Assembly: GCA_013423325.1 (NCBI GenBank)
Contig: BLJB01000110.1
Span: forward strand, 1-64,000
Direction of reading: 5' to 3'
DNA: 64,000 nt
Origin: Usnea hakonensis
Lineage: Eukaryota > Ascomycota > Lecanoromycetes > Lecanorales > Parmeliaceae
Below the pieces are notes generated by a model. That model saw only the letters and a program-made list of their open reading frames with translations, searched no databases and was not told where the DNA came from. Both the position numbers and the translations under genes were made by a program. This document shows, one piece after another, positions 37,950 through 47,846 of this stretch (position 1 is its first letter; each line of letters begins with the position of its first letter).

Positions 37950-38793
37950 TGTGCGCGTTTGCAAAGTGAAATGAGGAGCGCGAGAGTGGGAGGTGGAGAT
38001 GGGCGAGGAAGGAAGAAAAAGTATTGGATGGAAAAGTTTGAGAATTTGAGTCGATGCCAGATTATTATGGCGTTGGACCAGTTGAGATCTGAGCTGGAGT
38101 TGTGTATGACCCTTGTAGCACACTGATCTGGAGTACGACATGATCAGGTCCGGACTTGAGGTAGGACGCACGGTTTCGGATGTCGCTTCTTAGACATTTT
38201 CTAATGCCTTGTCCATGCACTTCTTGACGGTCCAGCCGAATAGGACGACATGCAAAGGAAAATCGAGAAGTGGGCACTAATCGTGCCATGCAGGTTCTAC
38301 TTCGGTGGCGAAGGCCAAGGCCTCGACGCAGGTCGTGACTCATCTTCTGCATGGGCTGTATTTGGAATGAATTTGTACAGGGTGAACAAGTCATTTATTC
38401 TCGTGCGCAGTAGCCGGGAATGCAGGGAGCTGAATGTGTTGGTGCGCCAAAGTAATAGTTGGTCCGAGTATGTTGTATGAAGTGACCCGAGTGACCATTT
38501 AGTCGAATCCTGCACCGAACGTCCTGCACCAAAGCCCTAACCTTACTTTCGGAAAGCGGCCCTAATCTGGGTAAAGGCCAGTATCCGAAGAGTCTTGGCA
38601 TGCTGCAGGACGTTCCGCTGTATGCCCATTTGACTCACTATATCATGTCCAGTGACGTTTGTAACCAAAACAGAAAGTGTCAAATGACTCAAACATCCCA
38701 AGGAAAAAACGTAAAAAGAGACCTCCTTGGACGCTATTTCCCATCTCTTGATGATCTCGTATCACTACACTCTCTCATCTCCGCAAGCACACC
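37950..38793. other. Intergenic
   Basis: About 840 bp between two genes on the same strand. Several short frames on both strands overlap and none has family features. Confidence 0.6.
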
Positions 38794-40200
38794 ATGGCGC
38801 AATCAACACCAGCGACAGACGCTCACGCGTTGGTATTTGGCGCATCCGGTCTCGCAGGCTGGGGCGTCGTCGACCAACTCCTTTCCCATTATCCCACACA
38901 AGGCACGTTCTCACACGTCACTGCCTTGGTGAATCGTCCTTTCAGCCTTGCCGACTCTTACTGGCCCCATCCTTCGCCATCGCGACCGAAGCTCCGGCTC
39001 GTCTCGCACGTGGATCTGTTAAAGGGGTCGGTGGAGGATTTTTCGGCTTTTTTGAAACGTGAGGTTGTGGATGTTGGGAATGTCACGCATGCGTACTACT
39101 TTGGTGCGTTTTTTGGTCATTGGGGTTTTTTGGAGTTGGACACGAGTGAAGGCTGCGAGTGGTTGAGGTATCGGCTGATTTTTGGTCTGTTTTATTTTTC
39201 TACTAGCGTATAAACAAGAGCATGAACCTGAGGCCGAAACTAAGGTCAATCGCGACATGATGGAGCGTGCGGTTGGCGCACTGAATGTGTTGTCTCCGAA
39301 GCTCAAGTTTGTGGTCTTTCCCAGCGGCACCAGAGTGAGCTTTTGACGACGAGCGTCTGAAGCATTTGGTCTGTTGAAGTGCTGACAAGTTACTCAGGGG
39401 TATGGCATTCATGTGCCCGGCGGAGTATTCAAAGCCCCTTTTGAGGAATCCATGGGCCGATTGCCAGAGCCATTTGCTAGCAACGTTTTTTGCTTTGCGC
39501 AACAGGATGCGCTTGAGGAGATGAGCAAAGGGAAGGATTGGACGTGGCAGACCGGATGCCATTGTAAGTGTAGCAGACCTTTACCGCTAGCACATCGGAT
39601 CGCGCTCTTACACTCTTTTCCTTCTTACCAAAGATCGGCTTCGTTCCCAATGGCAGCACTTTCAACCTCACAGCCCACTGGGCTACTTATCTGTCCCTGT
39701 ACGCTCTTATTGAGGGAAAAGGCGCCAAGGTACCTTTCCCAGGTACAGTAGCCGGCTATAATGCCCTATCTAATGACGCTTCCGCCGACATCATAGCCCG
39801 ATTCTCGATCTGGGCTTCTCTACATCCCGAAAAATGCGGAGGCGGCCAGCTGTTCAATATCGCAGACCAGGCTCGCCCGTCACGAATGAGCGAGCGTTGG
39901 CCGGCTATTGCAAAATGGTTTGGCCTCGAAGGCGTGGGGCCGGATGTTGATGCCGGGGACGCGCTGAAACCGGGAGAGTATATGGAGAAGCACAAACGGG
40001 TCTTGGAAGAGCAGGGCGGGAAAGGCAGTAGGGTTTTCAAGGCGGAGTATCTGGACGGGTATGGTTATCATTTTACATTTGATAGACATATGAGCTTGGA
40101 GAAGGTGAGAGAGGTGGGGTTCGAGGAGGAAATTGACCCAAATTCTTCTTGGTTCAGGGCTTTTGAGCGACTGAGGTCGGCGGGTATGATACCAGGGTGA
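38794..40200 (+). CDS. PRISE-like SDR reductase, apparent frameshift
   Basis: Likely exons are 38794-39103, 39207-39334, 39398-39563 and 39634-40200. The N-terminus HALVFGASGLAGWGVVDQLL is an NAD(P)-binding Rossmann loop. FVVFPSGTRGYGIHVPG, IGFVPNGSTFNLTAHWATYLSLY, VPFPGT and NIADQARPSRMSERWP match the PRISE-type extended SDR family (progesterone 5-beta-reductase/iridoid synthase-like), common in fungal genomes. The exon lengths sum to one base over a multiple of three. Exon 3 reads KGKDWTWQTG in its own frame, but the expected RPDAI block just before IGFVPN lies one base out of frame (39549-39563), so about eight bases seem missing after DWTW. A weaker splice (39544 to 39590) would restore the frame but skip that block. 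It may be a recent pseudogene or a sequence error. Confidence 0.75.
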
Positions 40201-40712
40201 GAGACTCTTCTGAAACTGCATGAGGGTGTCTATTCTATCAGGCTATGGGATCTTCAAAACAAACCGGGAAGACCAACAATAAGCATTTGATCGTTATGAG
40301 CGAGTGCTATGGCCATGCTCGATTTAGCCCTATCCGCGCACCTTTTCGTGCGAAATGCAGCAAAGAAAAGTAGATTCGCACATCGTTAGTAGGACAACCC
40401 TCTTCTGATTCAAAGACATCTACTCACAAAGCCTTTCTGTTCCCCGTCAATGTATCTTGGAGACAATAAAACAAAGGGCTTCTGGTAAGACGTCTTTCGC
40501 AAAGTTGTAATCTGGTGAGAACAATGAGCTTTGTATCAACAAAGGCAAATGATGGTATTGGCAGCTTTCAAATTTGAGGAGACTTCCCTCCACCATCGTT
40601 TCCATATTCTCCTCTTTCACACCGACAAAAAGCTTTGCACCTGACGATCCCCACCTCCTTCCTTGGATCAACGCCCTTTCAAAGTCATACGCCACCGCAG
40701 CAATCTCTGATC
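40201..40712. other. Intergenic
   Basis: About 510 bp with no supported gene. The frame of the next gene is open upstream to 40635, but without conserved-looking sequence. Confidence 0.55.
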
Positions 40713-41111
40713 ATGTGCCGAGCAAAAGCCAGAATCGCAAAATGCGGCCATACAGTCGAATACGAGATTCTGCTCCCGTGCGAAAATCACGTCGCCGGTA
40801 GCCCTCCCTGCGCGGCTTGGGACCAACACTTGTTGAACAAGGTTCTCTTGAGGGACCATCCGATTTGTACGGCGTGTCATCTTCAGAAGGAGAAGGACCT
40901 TTGCAGAGAGTATGTTAATAAGGAAATCGATCTTGTGGGGTTCTCGAAGCGTAGAGTCGGATCGCCAAAGGAGGTTTGGGAGGCTAGGTTGTTGAATGGA
41001 GAGAAGATGATGGCGGATGTTGGGACGTTGGATATGAAGATTGGGCGGAAAAAGGAGTGGCGTGAGGAGGTGAGAGGAGATGTTCGTGTAATCTGTGAGA
41101 CTGGGGTTTGA
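40713..41111 (+). CDS. Small Cys/His-containing hypothetical protein
   Basis: Single exon, 132 residues from the ATG at 40713; an earlier in-frame ATG at 40635 would add 26 residues of less convincing sequence. The N-terminal half has Cys and His pairs (MCRAKARIAKCGH, LPCENH, PPCAAWDQH, PICTACHLQ) that could bind zinc. The C-terminal half is charged and helical. A protein opening with MCR and a CGH motif is a common pattern among small fungal hypothetical proteins. No signal peptide is present, so the cysteines are more likely metal ligands than disulfides. Function unknown. Confidence 0.6.
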   Translation: MCRAKARIAKCGHTVEYEILLPCENHVAGSPPCAAWDQHLLNKVLLRDHPICTACHLQKEKDLCREYVNKEIDLVGFSKRRVGSPKEVWEARLLNGEKMMADVGTLDMKIGRKKEWREEVRGDVRVICETGV

Positions 41112-42624
41112 GTTGTCTGGTTGATAGGTTTGACGTTTCTAATTTAGAAGATGGAGGATGCGGTTCAGGGGTAAAGATTTGTGTGACAAATGTGAAATCA
41201 GTATTGACCGAATGCTGATTCAACGTAAAGACGGAATGATCAATACTGACCATACAAACGAAGTAGAGAGGGGAGAGAGGCTCAGCATAAGGTAATCGCG
41301 CCACGCACTAACCTCGTCCCTCGCTTGACTGGAAGGAAGTGTAAACGAGCTACTTCTCTCAGTGCCTGGCAGGCATAGCACAAAAGAAAACCGTAAGCGT
41401 TTGCAAAGTTGCGATCAGAGATGCGGTCTTTGTTGGATCGAAACTGATGATCTTTAGGATACGGTTCTACCAGAAACATGTCCGGGACTCGACGCTACTA
41501 AATACCTTGAACATCTTCAGCATTTGGGAAAAAATCCCCAAGAACCCCGAGAATAACCTATAATGGACCCCCACACTAAAGGAGCCGTCGCTGCAACGGT
41601 CGGTGGTCCAAGAACCTACCTTACTTGTAGACAACCCCGTTTGTGGCATCGTAAGCGTAGTGGAGGAGGAGGAATAAGCTGGCGTGCAGAAAGAAAGGAT
41701 TAATCAATAGATCGTTCCTGTATGATTGTCTCTTTTCATGAATGGGTATTATGACTTATGTGTGTTTTGTTGTTGTGAAGATTGGCTGTGTTGTTGTGGG
41801 TTTGTTGATGAGGGGGGTTGGGAGGGGGACGATTGGGAGAAGGCTGGGTGGTGGTGGTGGTGGTGTAGGGAGGGATGGGGGATGAAGGCGGTGGTGGTGG
41901 ATGATGGGTGTTGGAGGATGGCGGGGGTTGTGGCTCTATTTTCTGGGATGAGACAGAGTCGTTGAGTAAGGGGATAGCTGGGGGTTGATTGTGGGGTTTT
42001 GGGGGGGAATTTTGGTTTTGGGGTTTTGGTTGAGAGGGTAGATATAATTACATTATGGTTGTTTCTGCAATTGTCAATCACCCGGGAAGAGCAAGTCAAA
42101 TTGATGGTGCTATTCTCAACCTCCTTGGTACGGTTCCTGGCCTGGGTTGGGGTTCTCTAGCTCCTTACGTCTCTACGTCTACTCCCACAGCCCAGTGCTG
42201 TTCTCCTTCATGCATCGGAAGTGGGTGTCTACGACGCCAGTGCACTTCGATTCGAAGAGCGAGGCTTGATACACGTCCGGGAGGATGAAGTTGCTGGTGA
42301 AGAGACACTCTTCTGGGTACTGTTCCGCTGCGGGGAAGGAGTCGCCAGGACTGATGAATTTGCACCCTCACCACTCCAGCCACAGCACCTTCATCCTTCT
42401 CCCTCCACTCGGTTCAAGTTTCCAGCCGCGAGTCTGCAGACACTTACTCCGCGCAGAAGACCTCAACATTGAGAGGAAATGACGTAGACGTGTTTGAAGG
42501 TGCCTGCCGCGTGTGAGATCTGTGACCCATCAGGGCCAAAGTCGTAGGTTTTGGAACAATGTTACTTATCCAACGCTAGAATGATTACAAGATTATGACC
42601 TAGCCCGACTTCAGCCATCGCGCA
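41112..42624. other. Intergenic, 1.5 kb
   Basis: No gene could be supported. 41750-42050 is G/T-rich on the top strand with GGTGGTGG runs, and the opposite strand codes only a Pro/His/Ser low-complexity frame. Short frames at 42055-42482 lack family features. Confidence 0.6.
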
Positions 42625-43624
42625 TCACTCTTTACCGCAGCACTTTTTAAACTTCCGATTTGAGCCACATGGGCATGGACTGTTGCGGGCCGTCGGTCGC
42701 GCAGTCGCACTGCTCTCCAGATAACCGCCCTCACTCTGCCGCTCAAAAAACCTATCCAGAACCCCCATCAACGTCCTATCAGTATTCCTCAGATCCACAA
42801 TGATCCTCCGCGCGGAGATTCCCTCGCCGTCCTTGATGTCCAGATCCCCGCCGTGTTCCAGAAACCATTGCAGGGCGCGACCCGCTTTTTCGTGGGCTGT
42901 GTGGTCGTGGAGGAGCTGGACGGTGACGATGTCGTGGGCGGCGACGCCGCCGAAGCGGTCGCGTTGGTTGATGAAGGCGCCGGCGGAGAGCATGAGTTGG
43001 GCGAACTCGGGGTCAAAGTTGGGTTTCGTGCTGACGGAGTGCATTAGAGCTGTGGAACCGGAGATGTCGCGCCCTGTTATTAGGAGTCAGCATTTATAGG
43101 GAGGTTTAGCCTCGTGTAAGCCAAGAGTTGTTCTAAAAGTATGGCCTGGCAGAATTGAAAGCTCTTGATAATGGGACTGGTGAAAGAGCATCACTAATTA
43201 CATACCATCAACTGGAACTTTGGCCATGTCAACTAACCATTTCGCAATAGCAATGTAATTCTGTCGGAACTCATCTTTGAGAACTGTAAAAGCGAGCAGC
43301 ACAGTATAGATTGGAATTCGGGTTGGACCCCATTTGAGTCTGAACAACTCCTGGGCTGCTTCATACTGTTTACCCTCAAAATGTTGGACACGGCCTTGGA
43401 AATGCTCTTCGAAAGCGGAGAGATTCCCATCCTCGAATAAAACACCGTAGGGATCCTTGAGGTCTTTTTGGGGGTCCATGCAGACGCTGGAGATGTAATT
43501 TCGCGGTTTCGCGGCTTCCTCCCCAGCCAGGATGTCCGAAGACGCGAAGAGCTGTCCTAGAGGCCTGCGATGGACAATTCATTAGCTCTTCACTTTGCCT
43601 CGGGGCGGTAACGTACCTAGACAT
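42625..43624 (-). CDS. Ankyrin-repeat protein with C-terminal SEC-C motif
   Basis: Three exons: 43624-43617 (8 nt), 43564-43206 and 43073-42625, 271 residues. The 8-nt first exon (Met-Ser-Arg across the junction) joins to PLGQLFASSDILAGEEAAKP. The middle holds two or three ankyrin-like units (GRDISGSTALMHSVSTKP, GAFINQRDRFGGVAAHD, GGDLDIKDGEGISARRI). The last residues, PCPCGSNRKFKKCCGKE, are a textbook SEC-C zinc motif (CxCx8CC). SEC-C binds zinc in SecA and in many eukaryotic accessory proteins; the pairing with ankyrin repeats suggests a protein-binding role. MYND-ankyrin proteins in fungi look similar, but no MYND finger is present. Confidence 0.82.
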
Positions 43625-44258
43625 GGCGTAGAAATAAGCTGCTTGTGTCTTGGAGGATAATAATTCATACAGCTGGAGATGCTATGGATGCATTGAAGGG
43701 GGCGCAGCATCGAGCGAGAATCGCGAAGTCGCAGCAAAATGAGTTCCATGGCTCTTGCCCTTGTCACCTGTTACAGAATGTATTCCCTTCCTACATCCTG
43801 GCACACAGGTAAAGCACATTGTGAATCGTTTCATTCAGACTCCTCAGGTGCCATGATGAGATTGTGAAGAGGATCTTTGTCATTCAATCATTCGAATATT
43901 CATTCATTCATTCATGTCTCCATTCTCACAAGGGGAGTCGCATAATTGACAATGCAGCAATTGATCACTAAATGCGCTCGTGCTCAGTTCCTTCGCAGGG
44001 CATTACCTTAGTCTGTTTCGAGTCATTAGCGTCTCTCGGAAAATCTGATCTGCCGGCCCCGTCATTTGCTTCTTTACCTCGGTACCTCCGTAGGGCTGCA
44101 GATATTCTTTGGCCTTGTTGTCGTCTCCCACAGCCTCGTCTGAAGAAATGCGTCGCTGCTGTCCTTTACCTCTCCGTGGTCATGATTAGTTTTCTGAAGG
44201 AGTTTGGAGTTCGCTATTTATTGGGTAGACGGAATTGCTCCAACCATCCTTGTCTACC
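43625..44258. promoter_or_regulatory. Divergent promoter region
   Basis: 634 bp between divergent starts of the ankyrin/SEC-C and GT69 genes. A CATT repeat occupies about 43880-43915. No binding site was assigned. Confidence 0.45.
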
Positions 44259-45521
44259 ATGATACAAAGCTTCTTTCGCCGCTTCTCAAGATCCTCTCAG
44301 ACCAGAGTCTTTCGTGCAACGCTTCTGATCCTGACCCTCTTCTGCTTCGTCGACGTCTTATCCTTAATATCCGCTCGTCAGCACCAGAACCTGCCCGCAA
44401 AGGCCCCAAACGTTCGAGGTCAGAAGATATTCATTGCCAGCATCCATTGGAACAACGAGCCGATCCTTCGAAGCAATTGGAACCTGGCTGTACTCGAGTT
44501 GGTGGACTACTTTGGGCCAGAGAATGTATATGTGTCCGTGTACGAGAGCGGAAGTTGGGATGACTCAAAAGCGGCACTCAAGGCCCTAGACAACGAGCTG
44601 GAAAAGAAAGGAGTTCGACGGAATGTAACGCTGAGTGAGACGACACACGCCGACGAGCTGAAGCGGCCGGCAACGGACGGCTGGGTACAGACCAAGAGAG
44701 GCAAGACGGAACTCAGACGGATACCATATCTGTCCAAGCTGCGCAATTTGGCCTTAGGGCCACTCAACGACTTGGGGAACGACAGGAAGTTTGACAAGGT
44801 GCTGTTTCTCAATGATGTGGTTTTTACTGTGAGTATCTCCACCGCTACGTCTCTGGTAGTTATTGACACCTCCAATCAGACTGAAGATGTGACTGCCCTA
44901 CTCGCAACCCGAGATGGCGATTACTCCGCTGCCTGCTCTCTGGACTTTGCTAAGCCACCTCACTATTACGACACCTTTGCATTACGCGATAGTGATGGAC
45001 ATGAGGCCGTAACATCTACATTTCCATATTTCCGATCCAAGGCTTCTCGCAGTGCTATGATATTAGGTCACCCTGTACCGGTACAGAGCTGCTGGAACGG
45101 CATTGTTGCATTCGACGCAGCTTCTTTCTACGACCCAACTCACCTCCAATTTCGCGGCGTGCCGGATTCTCTCGCTCTCCACCACGTCGAAGGCTCTGAA
45201 TGCTGCCTCATCCACATTGACAACCCTCTCACCCAAAGCCATGGCGTCTGGCTCAATCCCAATGTGCGCGTGGGCTACAACCCAGAGGCTTACGCTACAG
45301 TCAAATCAGCCTCACCGTGGCCTTCAATGAGTAAGAGCTTAATGGGCATTTGGTCAAATCGGTTGCGGCGATGGACGACCTCAAATGTATTCAAGACCAT
45401 GAGAATCACGAACAGACTGAACGCTTGGCTGAGAGGAGGTGCGGATCGTTCGGAGCCTGGGAAATCATGTCTGATCAATGAGATGCAGGTCTTGATTGAG
45501 AATGGCTGGGCCCACGTATGA
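44259..45521 (+). CDS. GT69-family (CAP59/CMT1-like) glycosyltransferase
   Basis: Two exons, 44259-44828 and 44880-45521, 403 residues. It is a type II Golgi membrane protein: short cytosolic FFRRFSRSSQTR, then anchor VFRATLLILTLFCFVDVLSLI. The catalytic domain starts with KIFIASIHWNNEPILRSNW and contains NVYVSVYESGSWDDSK, the nucleotide-sugar site FLNDVVFT, and RDGDYSAACSLDF followed by YDTFALRD, all typical of fungal GT69 proteins. The Cryptococcus members are alpha-1,3-mannosyltransferases or capsule-export factors, so mannose transfer is plausible. The 51-nt intron (44829-44879) has no stop and is a multiple of three; it was removed because it splits FLNDVVFT from TEDVTALL, which are adjacent in the family. 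Confidence 0.9.
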   Translation: MIQSFFRRFSRSSQTRVFRATLLILTLFCFVDVLSLISARQHQNLPAKAPNVRGQKIFIASIHWNNEPILRSNWNLAVLELVDYFGPENVYVSVYESGSWDDSKAALKALDNELEKKGVRRNVTLSETTHADELKRPATDGWVQTKRGKTELRRIPYLSKLRNLALGPLNDLGNDRKFDKVLFLNDVVFTVSISTATSLVVIDTSNQTEDVTALLATRDGDYSAACSLDFAKPPHYYDTFALRDSDGHEAVTSTFPYFRSKASRSAMILGHPVPVQSCWNGIVAFDAASFYDPTHLQFRGVPDSLALHHVEGSECCLIHIDNPLTQSHGVWLNPNVRVGYNPEAYATVKSASPWPSMSKSLMGIWSNRLRRWTTSNVFKTMRITNRLNAWLRGGADRSEPGKSCLINEMQVLIENGWAHV

Positions 45522-45902
45522 CACGATGAATGTATTGGATTTTTCACCACTGCGTTTCTTCGAGGTTCATAGGCCGAATATGCAAGCTTGTGAGACAGAT
45601 TGCTAGCTTGTCTTAACACTGAAATGATGACGGGCGCTACATATCCACAAAAGACTCGTCGATGTGATCTCAGTAGGAATGTGGGCCTGGAATTGATAGA
45701 ACAAAGTCCGGTTGACCGGAGCAACCAACAGCGACTGTCTACCAAAATAGCCTCCATGAAAAGGAGAAACGCCGTCAGATGCTGACCTCCACCATCGGTT
45801 CCAGAAAATCAGAGCTTCATACATTGCTGCTATCTGCCGGTTTAGATGTTCTGACCTGGTATCACGAACCTATGTCGCCGTCTGTTTCTGCTCTATCATC
45901 CC
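45522..45902. other. Convergent intergenic region
   Basis: About 380 bp between two genes that end toward each other. It holds their 3' untranslated regions, and nothing else was seen. Confidence 0.6.
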
Positions 45903-46703
45903 TCAGCTGGTTTGGACTCCATTCAAATCCATGACTTCGGAACCATTCAGACTCAGAAATTCCACGGGATAGCCTCCAGTCATCTCATTGATGTGAGAAT
46001 CTGTCGACCACACGAATACTCCCATTGCTGAATCCTTGCCTTGACGTTATCACTCTGATCAGCGAGTCTTCCGGCCCAGCGTCAGGAGAGACCATTACCT
46101 GTCATAAGCCAACCGGGCGATTTTGAGACAGTGCACGCTGTCTCGATGCTCCTCGCCGCATCATAAATACTCCGATAATTGCTCACGTCTGTGTGAGCCC
46201 TGTTGTATTTTGTGCCCATGGGCAGTTGCCCTGGATTGAACCATTCCAGCATCATGATTGTTAGGACACATGTTCCTGTCAAAGTTTAGTCGTCTCATTC
46301 ACCGCCGTTGACAAGAACAAGGCATTAGATGGCGGATCAACGTACTGAAAATATACTTCCTTGGTGTTCTCTGCGAGTCCAGTGGGGACCTTGTCGGCAC
46401 CACCCCCTTCGCAACAAATTGATAAGATACGTCCGGGCGATTGTGTACTTCTCGAAGGAAGAGGTCCTGCACGGCGATGTAGCAGTCCTCAACGACCCAG
46501 TCGCTGGAAGTCCATGCCGGGAATTCGGCTGGGCTGGCGCAGTTGCCGTTGTCGCTGGCGTTGAGCGAGGAGGGTTGGAGGGGTGGAAGGGAGTAGATTG
46601 GATGGGTGGGGAGGGGGGATGTCGCTGGTGCGCATTGAATGACTTGGAAAAGGGCAAATGTCAACAAGGCCATAATTCCAGGCGAGCCATGAAGGTAACC
46701 CAT
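45903..46703 (-). CDS. Secreted protein, unknown family
   Basis: Three exons (46703-46346, 46275-46099, 46039-45903), 223 residues from the ATG at 46703. The N-terminus is a signal peptide, with hydrophobic core IMALLTFALFQVIQC and a likely cut before APATSP. The mature part opens with a Pro-rich stretch, then a conserved-looking domain: CASPAEFPAWTSSDWVVEDCYIAVQDLFLREV, SQRTPRKYIF, CVLTIMMLEWF and SPGWLMTGGKDSAMGVFVWSTDS. Four cysteines in this domain could form two disulfides. I recall similar secreted proteins in other filamentous ascomycetes, all of unknown function. Exon 2 and exon 3 were joined because they restore that domain and keep the frame. Confidence 0.75.
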
Positions 46704-47846
46704 GATGAATCCTCCAAGGCGTATGGACGCCCCACCTGTCAACGGATATGTGTTTTTTTTACGAAAGACGAGCTACATGAGTGCATTTGCAGCAGCTTTA
46801 TATCTCTCCCTCCAGATGCTCGACCGAGCATACCCTTATCAGAATCCTCTCGTTCGGCTATACATCATGCGAGCAATCGACCGATGTTGATAACAAGACC
46901 CTGAACCCTAAACATCCCACCCTCTTGAAACACTGTCCCACATATTCTCTCCGAGCCATGCGTCGCTTTCTAGTACGTACGTGATTCCACGCCGTCTCAC
47001 AGCCACAGCCATGATACCCACCTTTTTTCCCCGAGAAGAGTTTGCGTGACAGAAGCGGTTATGGGCGCGTGTACGATGACTTGCGAATAGGATTGGCGCA
47101 GGAAGCGAACCCTACTTTACGAAACAGATAAGGTAAGGAAGCCTCTGGGATAGAACTTCCTTGAGGATGCCATATCCGCGCTATTGGCGACGATAGGGGC
47201 TGAACAACGATTGAAAGTAGCTTCCTTAAGGGTATAATACTCGCGCTATTAGCGATAAAAAGGGGTTGAAACCCGATCTCGATCCCTAGCTAAAGGCTTT
47301 TGAACTAGAGAAGCTGGGAGATAGATTGTATAGCTCCTTATATTTCTAAATTATTATAGAGAGAATCCCGCTGATATTATATTGTAGGAGAAGAAGACCC
47401 TTCATTATACGAAGACGCTGGATTTATCCCTTGAAAAATTTAGGACTCGCTGGTCTTTATCCTAAGCTTACTAGGTATGGAGAGGCGATTATCTAGGGGT
47501 ATTTAGATCTGGAAAATGTTGGATCCCTTGAATAGTAGAATGTTTTTAGGTAGGATTCCCTCTATCTATCTGGGATGGCCGAGATTGACTCATCGGCTAC
47601 TATTGTAGGGAGGGTGTCTTCCCTTTAAAGTAATAGAAAAATTATATGTGGAATCTAGACAACGCTATTTTCTCGGGGGATAATCCCCTATCTCCCTAAC
47701 CCTCCCTTCCCCTCCCGCCGAGAATACCTCATCGGCTCCTACTCCTCTGTGTGGGACCTCTTCCCTTCCTTCCACATACTTGAAAACAAAACGCAATACA
47801 CCCCTCACAAACGCCCTTTCTTCTTTCGGGGACAATCCCCCCCCAC
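46704..47846. other. Intergenic with AT-rich, RIP-like segment
   Basis: About 1.1 kb. From about 47200 to 47660 the sequence is rich in TA and very poor in CA, with stops in all frames, as expected for a repeat mutated by repeat-induced point mutation. It probably descends from a transposon or duplicated segment, but no coding remnant is recognisable. Confidence 0.6.
47156..47270. repeat. Degenerate tandem duplication, 65-bp offset
   Basis: Bases 47156-47205 and 47221-47270 align along 50 bases, with the shared core CGCGCTATT. Many of the differences are transitions, and most of these are C to T or G to A going from the first to the second copy (for example GAGG to AAGG, TTGGCGA to TTAGCGA, GGGGCTG to GGGGTTG). 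Confidence 0.7.

Noticed and set aside
40635..40712. Upstream ATG for the small Cys/His protein
   Set aside because: The added residues look like leader sequence, and the MCR start at 40713 fits similar small fungal proteins better.
41749..42099. Pro/His-rich frame on the minus strand
   Set aside because: It is low-complexity translation of a G/T-rich tract.
46900..46930. CCCTAAAC near 46908 as a telomere-like repeat
   Set aside because: There is a single copy in ordinary sequence and no array of TTAGGG/CCCTAA.
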